The position numbers were made by a program, and so were the translations under genes. Source: JBHJHP01 sp042219825 (lineage in GTDB: Bacteria; Bacteroidota; Bacteroidia; Bacteroidales; UBA5342). Taken from it: a stretch of 64,000 nucleotides of DNA. The stretch lies in assembly GCF_042219825.1 (NCBI RefSeq), contig NZ_JBHJHQ010000005.1, forward strand, positions 442,087 through 506,086, written 5' to 3'. The notes under the pieces were generated by a model. It saw only the letters and a list, made by a program, of their open reading frames with translations, was not told where the DNA came from and searched no databases. Below, piece after piece: positions 1 to 8,982 of the stretch. The stretch's first letter is position 1. Each line of letters starts with the position of its first letter.

Positions 1-1
1 G

Positions 2-997
2 GTCGTAAAAGATACTGATTTGTTAAATCCGAATGAAATAAGTATTTGCTTATGGTATAAACCTGATTATTTTGTTGGCATTGGAAATAACAGCCTTATA
101 GATAAAGGACATTATTCCGATACAACACCACAATATCATGTTGGTGTCTCAGGTGATTACAAAGATTATTCACGTTACAGATTTGCTTGTGATATAAATA
201 CCCAAAATGCCAGAACCGGAAACCGGAGCGAAAATTATATATGGGAACCTGCTAAATGGTATTTTATCTCAATGACTTTTGATGGTGAAACCTGTAAATT
301 GTATGTAAATGATGAATTAATAGATACCAAACTTAATATTGGGATATTAAATGCATTTAATCATGATCTCTATATTGGCAAATCCGGCGACCGGGAAGAC
401 AATGTGCCTGGTGTCATTGATGATATAAGAATCTACAGCAGAGCCATATCCTATCAAGAAATACAGGAGCTCTATTCAGAAGTGATTTGTAAAGAACGAA
501 GTGTAATAGATACAGCCATATATTATGTCTCATCCAAAGAATTTGAGGTGGTTTCACCTCAAACATATTACAGGGGTATTGATACTCTTATATGCATATA
601 TGGTTGCGATAGTATAGTAACACAGTATGAAAAATACATTTTTGATCCAAATTATTGTACAGAATCAGTTACAGACTCTGTATCTGTTACCGATACACTC
701 ATAATTGATGTCATTTTTACCAATAATGAGGAAGAAGATCTGACAAACAGAATTTTAATCTATCCAAATCCGACCAGGGATATGGTGACCATAAATACAG
801 GAAGTTATTATAATCAGATCTCTTCATACCAAATTAAGATAACAGACGTCAGTGGAAGAGTAGTATTTGAATCCAATATCAATGAGCCAATCTACAAGAT
901 AAACATAGATGAATTTGGTGATCCTGGTATGTATCTGATTCACATTATGAATTCTGCAAATCATGTCACAGATACCAGAAAACTCATTCTCGAATGA
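2..997 (+). CDS. LamG-like secreted protein with T9SS sorting domain (5' partial)
   Basis: The frame is open to the left window edge, so the true start lies outside; the TTG at 20 is only the first possible start inside. The first ~150 visible residues look like a LamG/concanavalin-type jelly roll (motifs WYFISMTFDGE, KLYVNDELID and VPGVIDDIRIYSRA, the usual end of such domains). A spacer of about 90 residues follows, then a C-terminal type A sorting domain of about 75 residues (IYPNPTRDMVTI...GMYLIHI...KLIL), which in Bacteroidota directs export through the T9SS and surface attachment. No catalytic domain is visible; one may lie upstream. A strong terminator follows. Function beyond a secreted, possibly glycan-binding protein cannot be stated. 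Confidence 0.85.
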   Translation, partial: VVKDTDLLNPNEISICLWYKPDYFVGIGNNSLIDKGHYSDTTPQYHVGVSGDYKDYSRYRFACDINTQNARTGNRSENYIWEPAKWYFISMTFDGETCKLYVNDELIDTKLNIGILNAFNHDLYIGKSGDREDNVPGVIDDIRIYSRAISYQEIQELYSEVICKERSVIDTAIYYVSSKEFEVVSPQTYYRGIDTLICIYGCDSIVTQYEKYIFDPNYCTESVTDSVSVTDTLIIDVIFTNNEEEDLTNRILIYPNPTRDMVTINTGSYYNQISSYQIKITDVSGRVVFESNINEPIYKINIDEFGDPGMYLIHIMNSANHVTDTRKLILE

Positions 998-1018
998 TAA
1001 TTACTCGAAAACATTATG

Positions 1019-1047
1019 TCCCCGCTTTTATTAGGCGGGGATTTTTG
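1019..1047 (+). terminator. Rho-independent terminator
   Basis: Arms CCCCGC (1020-1025) and GCGGGG (1035-1040) with a 9-nt loop are followed by ATTTTTGTTT. It sits 22 bp after the stop of the LamG/T9SS gene. Confidence 0.85.
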
Positions 1048-1114
1048 TTTCCTTTTTACACTTTCATATTACATAATATGAGCTATATTTATAGTTGCCT
1101 TTAAATATATTTAA

Positions 1115-1954
1115 ATGAAACCGCGTAATATCAGCATTAAAAAGGCGTCGGGTGAAGAAGAATTCTTTCATGTTGAGAAACTCAAAAAATCCTTGCATAA
1201 CGCAGGAGCATCCGATGCTACTATAGAAAATATCGCAAAGGAAATCTCTGACTATATCTTTCCGGGCATTACAACCAAGCAAATATATCAACGCGCTTTT
1301 TCACTCCTAAAAAGAGAACGGTCAGCTGCTTCTGTCCGGTACAAACTGAAAAAGGCCATTTTTGAACTGGGCCCGTCGGGTTATCCGTTTGAAGATCTTA
1401 TCGGACAGATTTTTGCGCGCCAGGGGTATGAAACAGAGGTTGGAATTGTTGTAGATGGCCGTTGTATAACGCACGAAATGGATGTGATTGCAACCAAAGA
1501 CGGAATGCAACATCTGATGGAATGTAAGTATCATAAGGATCAGGGGAAACAGGTCAGCATACAGGTGCCTCTTTATGTGAGATCAAGAGTCGATGACATC
1601 ATCAAAAAGCGTGAAACGTTACAGGCATACAGCGGATTAACATTTCAAGGCTGGGTAGTGACAAACACCCGTTTTTCTTCCGATTCAATCCAGTACAGTA
1701 AATGTAGCGGGTTAAATCTTCTTGCATGGGATTATCCTTATGGCAACAGTCTGAAAGAGTTAATTGAGCGTTTAAAAATTTATCCGGTTACAATTCTGCA
1801 TAGTCTGACATTAAAAGAGAAACAACTTTTGCTTGAGAAGGATATCGTTACATGTGAGCAGCTCAACCATCAAATTGATATTTTATCTGAACTGAATCTG
1901 ACAAGAGCCAAATACCGATTGGTTTTAAAAGAACTAACAGATTTGGGATTTTAA
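1115..1954 (+). CDS. ATP-cone domain plus Mrr-like restriction endonuclease
   Basis: A 279-residue cytoplasmic protein without signal peptide. Residues ~5-88 match an ATP-cone (PRNISIKKASGEEE, helical bundle, YIFPGITTKQI), the nucleotide-sensing domain best known from ribonucleotide reductases and NrdR. Residues ~88-215 fit an Mrr-type PD-(D/E)xK nuclease fold: GYPFEDLIGQIF with E93, then D123 in HEMDVIA and E136-C-K138 in MECKYH, a complete D...ExK catalytic set. The last 50 residues are helical and may form a helix-hairpin-helix-like tail. It stands alone, with no methyltransferase or specificity gene beside it, so a classical restriction-modification role is not supported. The combination suggests a nuclease gated by a nucleotide; that is inference. 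Confidence 0.8.
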   Translation: MKPRNISIKKASGEEEFFHVEKLKKSLHNAGASDATIENIAKEISDYIFPGITTKQIYQRAFSLLKRERSAASVRYKLKKAIFELGPSGYPFEDLIGQIFARQGYETEVGIVVDGRCITHEMDVIATKDGMQHLMECKYHKDQGKQVSIQVPLYVRSRVDDIIKKRETLQAYSGLTFQGWVVTNTRFSSDSIQYSKCSGLNLLAWDYPYGNSLKELIERLKIYPVTILHSLTLKEKQLLLEKDIVTCEQLNHQIDILSELNLTRAKYRLVLKELTDLGF

Positions 1955-2061
1955 CTTAACATTTGGACATTTCCATGTTTTACAACATAAAAAACTGATA
2001 AACAGTGATTAATTAATGAGTAATTAGCAGACAGTAGATGTTATCTATTTGTAATAATTGT

Positions 2062-2069
2062 TACATTTG
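2062..2069 (+). promoter_or_regulatory. Possible -7 element for the CotH gene
   Basis: TACATTTG matches the Bacteroidota housekeeping -7 motif TAnnTTTG 32 bp before the start codon, but no TTG/TTTG is found at the expected -33 distance. Confidence 0.3.
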
Positions 2070-2101
2070 TTAGCTTGTTTTATGTTTTAAGGTAAAAATT
2101 A

Positions 2102-5100
2102 ATGGTGCTTGCCCGATCAATACTCACAGGTATTTTATCTGTAGTGCTTCTACAGGTTTGTCTGCCACAACAGGTAGTCATAAATGAAGTCATGTCTTCT
2201 AACCAGCAGTATCTCAGAGATGAAGACGGTGACACACCCGACTGGTTCGAAATATGGAATAACAGTAACGAAGTTGTCGATCTCGCCGATTATAGTGTTT
2301 CTGATGACATGGATACATCGAAAGCCTGGCACTTCCCTGCTTTTTCATTGTCACCTGATCAGTATTTACTTGTTTTTGCATCCGGAAAAGACAAAAAAGA
2401 TGCACCTCAATACTGGGAAACAATCATTAAACAAGGTGATGCCTGGAAATATATCATACCCTCTTCAGAGATAAATTCAGATTGGCGAGGAAATAGTTTC
2501 GATGATGCAGCATGGTCGGATGGAACAAGTGGGATAGGTTATGGTGACAATGACGATAATACAACGGTACCCGCTTCAACCATATCTGTTTTCATGCGCA
2601 AATCATTTACAATTAAAGATAAAAATCTGGTACAGAAGGCTATATTACACATGGATTATGATGATGCCTTCGTCGCTTATCTGAATGGCAATGAAATTGC
2701 CAGGGCCAATATAACTTCTTCTGGCCCGCCTGCTTACAACGCGTTTGCAGACAACTCCAGTCATGAAGCTTTGATGTATACAGGAGGAAATCCCAATGAA
2801 TTTCCATTAGAAAACATTCAGGACTTATTGATTGACGGTGAAAATGTGTTGGCCATTCAGGTACACAATGCAGGAACCAACAGCTCTGACATGACCGCGA
2901 TTCCATTCCTTTCTCTTGGATTCACTTCCCCTGTTTCCGGATCACTTGAAGATTTTGTTGATCTTCCTCAAGCAAAATTTCATACTGACTTCAGCATCTC
3001 ATCTTCAGGAGAAAGCCTGTATTTATTTAAAAACAATAATCTGGCAGATTCAATTCGGGTACCTGAACTGCCTACGAATATTTCATACGGAAGAAATTAT
3101 GTATATTATGATGAGTTTAATTATTTTCCGGATCCGACACCTGAAGCAGCTAATTCAACCCAGGGCTATACGTCATTGACCGGAGATGTTACTTTTTCGG
3201 TTAAAGGTGGTATCTTTAACAACAGTATTACGCTTTCACTGAGTTCCGATAATACATCGGATCACATCTACTACACTACGGATTATACTGAACCTACAAA
3301 ATCAAGCACCCCATATACAGGACCAATAAGTATAAATTCCACCAAAGCCATAAGAGCCGCCATTATTAACGATGGCGGAATGCCGGGACCAGTTTGCACA
3401 GAAAGTTATCTGTTTAATATCAAACATGATCTTCCGGTTATTTCACTGGTATCTGACCCGGATAACTTTTTTGGTTATGAAAACGGGATTTATGTAAATG
3501 GCCCCGGACATACTTCCAGTGGGGAAAACTGTGATAACGGACAAAACTGGTGGCAGGACTGGGAACGCCCTGTAAATGTGAGTATGATTTTGCCAAATGG
3601 CACCCAGGCATTTTCGCAAGATGCGGGTGTGAAAATATTTGGCGGATGTAGCCGTAACTTTGCGCAAAAATCTCTAAGCCTGAGATTCAGAAAGAGATAC
3701 GGTAAAGACGGACTGGATTATAAGGTTTTTGATGATCTGGATATCGACAAATTCTATAGTCTGAACCTGCGCAGTTCGGGTAACGACTGGAACCAGACCA
3801 TGATGAAGGATGCGTACGCAAGCCGATTCTTCCCGGACGAGATTGACAAGCAGGCTTATCAGCCTTCAGTGGTATACATCAATGGTGAATACTGGGGAAT
3901 TCATAATATCCGTGAAAGGTTTGATGAATACTATTATGCCACACACTACAATCTTGATCCGTCTACTGTAAATATCATGCAGTTTCATGTTAACTGGCTG
4001 ATCAATCTGGTTCAGGGAGATGACCAGCATTATCTGGATCTTCTCGACTATATTGAAAATAATGATCTTTCCTTACCGGAAAGCTATAACTGGGTGAAAA
4101 AACAAATGGATGTTGAAAATTTTGCATTATACGAAGCCTGTAATATTGCCGTTAAAAATACAGACTGGCCGGGAAATAATTTTAAATATTGGCAAAGCTT
4201 CGATTACGATGCCCGTTGGCGCTGGATGACATTTGATCTGGATTTCGGATTTTCTGATGTTAACCATAATACGTTAACATTTGCCATGGCAGATAACAAC
4301 ACTGGCTGGCCAAATCCGGCATTATCAACCTATCTGCTGCGAAAGATGAATACGAATGAAGACTTTCAGCACGTATTCATCAACGCATTTGCTGATGTTA
4401 TAAATACGCTATGGCAATCCGATTACTTCCTTCCCATTTTCGATAAGATGAAAGGTGCGATCAGCAGTGAAATTCCGGCACATATGAGTCGCTGGGGAGG
4501 AGATGCAAACGGATGGTCGTCACGTACGGATGGAATGAAATATTATGGTGCACAACGCCCCAATGTTATTAAAAACTTTGTTCGTAATTATTATAGCATT
4601 GATGGAATGTACAGTCTTGCCCTTACCGTTAATGATCCTAATATGGGAGACATAAAAATAAATACTGTTGATCTGAACAAATATGGCTATCCATGGAACG
4701 GAGACTATTTTAATGATATCCCGATCCGCTTGGTTGCCAAGCCCAAAAAAGGCTACAGATTTAAAAGATGGTACGGATCTGTTTCATCGCTCAACGATAC
4801 AGTTTATGTCACGACCAGTAATCCTTCAACCATTCAGGCCATATTTGAGGTTGATCCATCCTACAAGGAAATTATTGTGATAAATGAAGTGTTTTATAAT
4901 AATGTAAATGCTCCAACGCCTGAAGATTGGGTTGAAATTTACAATAAAGGTGATAATGCCGTTGATCTCTCAAATTGGATTTTAAAAGACGATGATGATG
5001 ATCATGTATTTATTCTACCCGAGGGCACTGCGATTGAAGCTAAGGGTTATCTTGTCATATGCCGCAATGCGAGAGCAGTAGCTGATTACTACGGATATGC

Positions 5101-5611
5101 AATTTCAAAAACCGGTGATTTTGACTTTGGATTTGCTAATGACGGTGACTGTGTAAGACTATATAATCATCAGAAAATCCTGGTTGACTCTCTACCATAT
5201 ACTAACCCAAATCCTGTTGATAATGATGCATTCTCTTATCAGCGAATTGAGAATACCAACGGAGAAGAATGGTATATTACAGATAATTACGGTACACCCG
5301 GAAAAGAAAATGTTTACTGGGGAACACCGGTTACGAATCCGGTGGCGGAAGATTTCGCTTTACTTACAACATATCCGAATCCTTTCCGTGACAATCTCAG
5401 TGTAACATTCGAGCTTGCCGAAAGGACATATGTTTCCATAAGTATTCTTGGACAGGATGGGAAATTCATCCGGCAGATTGAAGACGGAACATTCAATTCC
5501 GGCTCATACACAATAAACTGGAAAGCTGCAGAAAATCTGCCCAAAGGAATGTACATGGTAATAATTAAAACGAATAAGCAGGTACAAACAGAGAAAGTCA
5601 TTAAACTTTAA
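2102..5611 (+). CDS. Multidomain CotH kinase family protein with T9SS sorting domain
   Basis: 1169 residues with an N-terminal signal peptide ending near residue 20. Domains in order: lamin-tail domain (~25-105, VVINEVMSSN...DWFEIWN); a galactose-binding-like region (~110-280); a chitobiase C-terminal-type Ig domain (~362-440, YYTTDYTEPT); CotH domain (~445-800) with the acidic motif FDLDFGF (D712, D714); an InlB/bacterial-repeat-like domain (~838-915, KKGYRFKRWYGS); a second lamin-tail domain (~924-1010); and a T9SS type A domain from ~1088 (TYPNPFRDNLSV). CotH proteins are atypical kinases that phosphorylate surface proteins in Bacillus spore coats; the target here is unknown. This architecture recurs in Bacteroidota secreted proteins. 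The gene is monocistronic and ends at a bidirectional terminator. Confidence 0.88.
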   Translation: MVLARSILTGILSVVLLQVCLPQQVVINEVMSSNQQYLRDEDGDTPDWFEIWNNSNEVVDLADYSVSDDMDTSKAWHFPAFSLSPDQYLLVFASGKDKKDAPQYWETIIKQGDAWKYIIPSSEINSDWRGNSFDDAAWSDGTSGIGYGDNDDNTTVPASTISVFMRKSFTIKDKNLVQKAILHMDYDDAFVAYLNGNEIARANITSSGPPAYNAFADNSSHEALMYTGGNPNEFPLENIQDLLIDGENVLAIQVHNAGTNSSDMTAIPFLSLGFTSPVSGSLEDFVDLPQAKFHTDFSISSSGESLYLFKNNNLADSIRVPELPTNISYGRNYVYYDEFNYFPDPTPEAANSTQGYTSLTGDVTFSVKGGIFNNSITLSLSSDNTSDHIYYTTDYTEPTKSSTPYTGPISINSTKAIRAAIINDGGMPGPVCTESYLFNIKHDLPVISLVSDPDNFFGYENGIYVNGPGHTSSGENCDNGQNWWQDWERPVNVSMILPNGTQAFSQDAGVKIFGGCSRNFAQKSLSLRFRKRYGKDGLDYKVFDDLDIDKFYSLNLRSSGNDWNQTMMKDAYASRFFPDEIDKQAYQPSVVYINGEYWGIHNIRERFDEYYYATHYNLDPSTVNIMQFHVNWLINLVQGDDQHYLDLLDYIENNDLSLPESYNWVKKQMDVENFALYEACNIAVKNTDWPGNNFKYWQSFDYDARWRWMTFDLDFGFSDVNHNTLTFAMADNNTGWPNPALSTYLLRKMNTNEDFQHVFINAFADVINTLWQSDYFLPIFDKMKGAISSEIPAHMSRWGGDANGWSSRTDGMKYYGAQRPNVIKNFVRNYYSIDGMYSLALTVNDPNMGDIKINTVDLNKYGYPWNGDYFNDIPIRLVAKPKKGYRFKRWYGSVSSLNDTVYVTTSNPSTIQAIFEVDPSYKEIIVINEVFYNNVNAPTPEDWVEIYNKGDNAVDLSNWILKDDDDDHVFILPEGTAIEAKGYLVICRNARAVADYYGYAISKTGDFDFGFANDGDCVRLYNHQKILVDSLPYTNPNPVDNDAFSYQRIENTNGEEWYITDNYGTPGKENVYWGTPVTNPVAEDFALLTTYPNPFRDNLSVTFELAERTYVSISILGQDGKFIRQIEDGTFNSGSYTINWKAAENLPKGMYMVIIKTNKQVQTEKVIKL

Positions 5612-5628
5612 AACCATATACGGTGCAA

Positions 5629-5664
5629 TAAAAAGCCGCCTGATAAATTCAGGCGGCTTTTTAT
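5629..5664. terminator. Bidirectional terminator between convergent genes
   Basis: Arms AAAAGCCGCCTGA (5631-5643) and TCAGGCGGCTTTT (5649-5661) form a strong stem with A- and T-tracts on both sides. It serves the CotH gene on plus and the aldolase gene on minus. Confidence 0.9.
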
Positions 5665-5681
5665 TTTATTTTTTCACTCTA

Positions 5682-6632
5682 CTATTCAAGCAATTCATAA
5701 TCGTGCATAGATTTCATGAACTTCACAAAATCGTTTTTCTCTTCTGAATCCATCCAAGCCATTGCACTTCGGGGATGCTCATTCATTGCTCCGGTAATCA
5801 GATAAGGAACATGATAACCCCAGTCAATCTTTTCCTGCCAGGGCAGTACCTGTTCCTGTATTGCTTTTAACAACGGAAGTAACCTGTACTTCGGATTTTT
5901 AAGGAATGCTATCAGAATTTCAACCGGACAGTTGCCTGCTCCGCGCCCCATCCCCAGCAAGGTAGCATCAAGATAGGTTGCTCCATCCATTAATGCGGAT
6001 ATGGTATTTGACATGGCCAGTTGCATGTTATTGTGTGCATGAATTCCAATTTCTTTATCCGGCAACATGTCCTTGTATTTTTTCATTAAATGAAGTACGG
6101 TTTCACTATACATACTTCCAAAACTATCCACCAGGTAAAATACCGGAACTCTTGATTTGGCAACATCTGATAATGCCTCTTCCAAATCCCGTTCATTGAC
6201 CTTTGATACAGCCATGAGGTTTATGGTTGTTTCATATCCTTTGTCCATACAATGATGAGCCAGTTCTATGGCCTTATCCATTTGGTGCACATAACAGGCT
6301 ATACGCATCATATCGATAACACTGTCTGCCCGGTTAGGTATGTCTTTAGGATCAATACGCCCAATATCGGCCATTGCTGATATTTTCAGGTTAGTCTCAT
6401 TATTTCCCATAATGCGTCGCAAATCGCTGTCTGCACAGAATTTCCACGGGCCTACTTCATCACGACTGAATGCGAATTCGCTGCTGATATAACCAATCTC
6501 CATATAATCAACACCTGCTTCCACACAAGCATCGTAAACGCCCTTTACAAACTCATCGGAGAACTGCCATTTATTCATGAGGCCACCATCACGAACTGTG
6601 CAGTCCACTACTTTAATATCCTTTTTATACAT
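5682..6632 (-). CDS. HMGL-like / DRE-TIM metallolyase family aldolase
   Basis: 316 residues, cytoplasmic. The N-terminus VVDCTVRDGG carries the R14-D15 pair of DRE-TIM metallolyases, and GIHAHNN (H198, H200, N201) is the conserved metal-binding HxH plus Asn on a late strand. MGRGAGN near residue 228 is the glycine-rich loop of this superfamily. These features place it with 4-hydroxy-2-oxovalerate aldolase and HMG-CoA lyase-like enzymes, which cleave or form C-C bonds next to a keto acid using a divalent metal. It is shorter than isopropylmalate synthase and lacks its regulatory domain. It lies 17 bp downstream of a chorismate-mutase-like gene, so both are probably co-transcribed. The substrate cannot be assigned. 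Confidence 0.8.
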   Translation of the reverse strand: MYKKDIKVVDCTVRDGGLMNKWQFSDEFVKGVYDACVEAGVDYMEIGYISSEFAFSRDEVGPWKFCADSDLRRIMGNNETNLKISAMADIGRIDPKDIPNRADSVIDMMRIACYVHQMDKAIELAHHCMDKGYETTINLMAVSKVNERDLEEALSDVAKSRVPVFYLVDSFGSMYSETVLHLMKKYKDMLPDKEIGIHAHNNMQLAMSNTISALMDGATYLDATLLGMGRGAGNCPVEILIAFLKNPKYRLLPLLKAIQEQVLPWQEKIDWGYHVPYLITGAMNEHPRSAMAWMDSEEKNDFVKFMKSMHDYELLE

Positions 6633-6649
6633 GATTTTCGCTTTGATAA

Positions 6650-6943
6650 TTATCGCTTATTAAAAAGATTTAATTCTTTGCTTATGTTATGTTCAACCAG
6701 AAATTTATATACGTTTTCTATCATATCCGGAGAAATGTTGTTTTGTTCCGCCCACAATCTGCGTTGAGCAAAAAGTATTTTCTGACGATCTTCCGCTACA
6801 ATTTCTTCCTGATTATTTTTAAACCGGACAATCTCCTCAACACATTTTTGTCTTTTTGAAAGCAATTCAATAATGGCAAAGTCGATCTCATCAATGATTG
6901 ACCGTACTTCCTGAATGGATGTACAATTTGCAGGATTCTTCAT
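6650..6943 (-). CDS. Chorismate mutase-like protein (AroQ fold)
   Basis: 97 residues, all helical. The pattern CTSIQEVRSIIDEID...IIELLSKRQKCVEEIVRFK, then AEDRQKILFAQRR, is typical of the AroQ class, close to the small stand-alone and PchB (isochorismate pyruvate-lyase) type. R14, R31, K42 and R54 are candidate ligands for the two carboxylates of chorismate. Members convert chorismate to prephenate or cleave isochorismate; which reaction applies here is unknown. It is the first gene of a two-gene minus-strand unit with the aldolase-like gene. It is not next to other aromatic biosynthesis genes. Confidence 0.78.
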   Translation of the reverse strand: MKNPANCTSIQEVRSIIDEIDFAIIELLSKRQKCVEEIVRFKNNQEEIVAEDRQKILFAQRRLWAEQNNISPDMIENVYKFLVEHNISKELNLFNKR

Positions 6944-6963
6944 AATTAAAATTAATATCCCTG

Positions 6964-6990
6964 CAAAAATAACAATCTATAATAAACCAA
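6964..6990 (-). promoter_or_regulatory. Probable promoter for the chorismate mutase / aldolase pair
   Basis: Read on the minus strand, TTG (6988-6990), a 16-nt spacer and TATTTTTG (6964-6971) match the Bacteroidota TTG/TAnnTTTG promoter, although the spacer is short. It ends 20 bp before the ATG at 6943. Confidence 0.35.
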
Positions 6991-7013
6991 GGCGGTTTAC
7001 TTGCAATTTAAAA

Positions 7014-7598
7014 TCATTTTTTATTAGCATCCCTGCTATTCATTCTGATGCCGAATTTTAATGCAAGGTGGTTCATCCTGTAGCTTTGATCTGCGCCAAA
7101 CTGCGGGAAGCGAATCATGCTGTATTCCAACTTTATGAATGGCTGTATTCGTTCCGGCTTAGTGTAATTAAATCCAAACTCAAACTGGGTCTGATGGCCG
7201 AATATACTACCTTCTGTACCTTCCTGTCGCAATTGATTAAGCAAAAGACCGTAACCAATAAAAGGAATAAAATCTCTGTCCTTTCCCAGCTCGTGTCTTA
7301 CCGTCCATCCATACGAAAGAATTCTCAGATCCTTTTCAGCTCCCTGTCCCATAAGCCAGCTGTAACCTAAAGGAACAGTTATATAAGCCGCTTTTTTCTT
7401 ATGAAATCCTGAAAGTTGCCAGGCATAGTCCAGTAAAAAATGTCCACCGTTTGACCCGGAATTTTCAAATCCGTTATCAAAGGTATAAATATAACCTGCT
7501 TCGACGGTATATTGCTTCGGGACCTTTTCCATTTGCGCATTCATTGAAAAGACAGCCAAAACAAATAATAGCGATAGAAGTAATGTTTTTAGTTTCAT
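7014..7598 (-). CDS. Predicted outer-membrane beta-barrel protein
   Basis: 194 residues. The N-terminus MKLKTLLLSLLFVLAVFSMNAQ is a clear signal peptide with the Ala-Gln cleavage site common in Bacteroidota. The mature part alternates polar and hydrophobic residues in about eight segments with aromatic ends (YTVEAGYIYTFDNG, AAYITVPLGYSWLMG, FIPFIGYGLLLN, TQFEFGFNYTKP, QPFIKLEYSMIRFP, MNHLALKFGIRM), as expected for a small 8-stranded barrel. No family-specific motif is recognised. It stands alone on the minus strand, divergent from the ECF operon. Confidence 0.7.
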   Translation of the reverse strand: MKLKTLLLSLLFVLAVFSMNAQMEKVPKQYTVEAGYIYTFDNGFENSGSNGGHFLLDYAWQLSGFHKKKAAYITVPLGYSWLMGQGAEKDLRILSYGWTVRHELGKDRDFIPFIGYGLLLNQLRQEGTEGSIFGHQTQFEFGFNYTKPERIQPFIKLEYSMIRFPQFGADQSYRMNHLALKFGIRMNSRDANKK

Positions 7599-7797
7599 CC
7601 TTATTCTTTTAAAATGACACGATGAAAATACTAAAGATTTTTTGATACGCGCATGAATAAATATTTATTATTAGTATTATCTGTAGGGTCTGCAGGCAAT
7701 TCAGATACAACAGCTAAGATCCGATATCTCTGTTCACCTAAAAAAAAAGGTTGTTCGGCTACTTTTTATTTTTTTCTGAAATTTTTTTAGAGACTTT
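7599..7797. other. Divergent intergenic region
   Basis: AT-rich DNA between the barrel gene and the ECF operon. GGTTGT at 7749-7754 is an inverted copy of the ACAACC of the ECF promoter further right, but no matching -10 is seen on the minus strand. No RNA gene or further ORF is visible. Confidence 0.4.
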
Positions 7798-7798
7798 T

Positions 7799-7826
7799 AC
7801 AACCCTAAACATTTTTTAGTGTCTAT
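7799..7826 (+). promoter_or_regulatory. Candidate ECF-type promoter of the sigma factor operon
   Basis: ACAACC (AACC at 7801-7804), a 16-nt spacer and GTCTAT (7821-7826) match the general ECF -35 'AAC' and -10 'GTC' pattern. It ends 15 bp before the sigma factor ATG at 7841. This suggests the sigma factor transcribes its own operon. Confidence 0.5.
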
Positions 7827-7840
7827 AATAGTGTAAAAGG

Positions 7841-8404
7841 ATGATAACCTTGGCGAAAAAAAGTATTGACATAAATCAGGATGTAATTGAACAATGTTTG
7901 CAAGGTGACCGGCAGGCTCAGTTCAGGCTATATTCACTTTATGCCGACAAAATGCTGAATGTTGCCCACAGGATGACAAACAGCAGGGAGGAGGCCGAGG
8001 ACATTCTTCAGGAATCGTTCATTGATGCATTTACCAGGTTGAACACATTCAGGTTTGAAGCATCATTTGGCAGCTGGTTAAAACGCATAGTGGTGAATAA
8101 AACCATTAACCGGTACAGGATGAAAAAACCGGAACTGACTTTTATTGAAAGTTACGATTTTTTTCAGGTACCGGATTTGGAAACAACGGAAGATTATCCG
8201 GATAATCTAACCGTTGAAAAAGTAAAAAATGCCATGAATGATTTGCCGGAGGGAGCCAGAATAGTTTTTGATCTGTATTTGTTCGAAGGGTACCAGCATG
8301 CACAGATTGCCGATGTACTGAATATTTCGGTTTCAACCTCAAAAACGCAGTACAGGTATGCAAAATTAAAAATCAGGGAATACTTAAAGGAAGAAGTAAT
8401 ATGA
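7841..8404 (+). CDS. ECF-family RNA polymerase sigma factor
   Basis: 187 residues. Region 2 (~10-90) shows YADKMLNVAHRMTNSREEAEDILQE, the typical helix with the DxxQE-like core-binding motif, and FGSWLKRIVVNKTINRYR. Region 4 (~120-180) has LPEGARIVFDLYLFEGYQHAQIADVLNISVSTSKTQYRYAK, a helix-turn-helix for -35 recognition. The short linker without regions 1.1 or 3 fits ECF sigma factors. Its stop overlaps the start of the following anti-sigma-like gene (ATGA), so the two are translationally coupled. An ECF-type promoter directly upstream suggests autoregulation. Likely targets are the envelope genes in the same operon. Confidence 0.92.
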   Translation: MITLAKKSIDINQDVIEQCLQGDRQAQFRLYSLYADKMLNVAHRMTNSREEAEDILQESFIDAFTRLNTFRFEASFGSWLKRIVVNKTINRYRMKKPELTFIESYDFFQVPDLETTEDYPDNLTVEKVKNAMNDLPEGARIVFDLYLFEGYQHAQIADVLNISVSTSKTQYRYAKLKIREYLKEEVI

Positions 8405-8982
8405 AAGAACCGGACAGATTGGAAAAGTTTATCAATGATAACCGCGATAGCTTCGAGGATCTTGAAACATCATCCAAAAGCTGGGAAATGATCTCAGCAA
8501 ATCTGGATCAAAACGTTGACCGGATTAAATCGCCAGGCGTTTCATGGATCTTCAAAAGAGTTGCAGCTGCGGTTATCATTGTTCTGGCCATGTATGGTGC
8601 ATATAACATGGTCATAAAAGTGGCTCAGACAGAAATAGCGACAAAAAGTGACAGACATGTGGATCCTGCAATTAAAGAGTATAGCGAAGCAGAAGCTTAC
8701 TATGCATCACAGGTTAATACTAAAGTTGCAGAACTCGAACATATTGCGAAGGAACATCCTGAAGTTATTGCAGAAGTCAAAGAAGAATTTGAGCTCCTGG
8801 ATAAAGATATGAAAACCATGAAGGGCGATTTGAATGAAGGAATTGCTCAAAAGGAAATCATTGAAGCCATGGTTCAAAATTACCGGCTGAAACTAAAGAT
8901 ACTGGAAAATATTCTGGATCAGCTGAATACAAATAATAACGAAAACAGCAGTGATGATGATACACACACGATTCAAACTTAA
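8401..8982 (+). CDS. Putative membrane-bound anti-sigma factor
   Basis: 193 residues. The N-terminal cytoplasmic part (~1-48) is charged and helical, one transmembrane segment lies at ~50-72 (WIFKRVAAAVIIVLAMYGAYNMVI), and the C-terminal part is a long charged helix or coiled coil (~90-185: SEAEAYYASQVNTKVAEL...). The topology and the 4-bp overlap with the upstream ECF sigma gene support an anti-sigma role. No ZAS-type HxxxCxxC zinc motif is present, so it belongs to the class recognised mostly by position. It would hold the sigma factor at the inner membrane until a periplasmic signal arrives. Confidence 0.65.
   Translation: MKEPDRLEKFINDNRDSFEDLETSSKSWEMISANLDQNVDRIKSPGVSWIFKRVAAAVIIVLAMYGAYNMVIKVAQTEIATKSDRHVDPAIKEYSEAEAYYASQVNTKVAELEHIAKEHPEVIAEVKEEFELLDKDMKTMKGDLNEGIAQKEIIEAMVQNYRLKLKILENILDQLNTNNNENSSDDDTHTIQT

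Noticed and set aside
1115..1954. Restriction-modification system
   Set aside because: No methyltransferase or specificity gene is adjacent; only the nuclease-like protein is present.
7741..7798. Divergent ECF promoter toward the minus-strand barrel gene
   Set aside because: An inverted ACAACC exists, but no GTC-type -10 lies 16-17 bp further on the minus strand.
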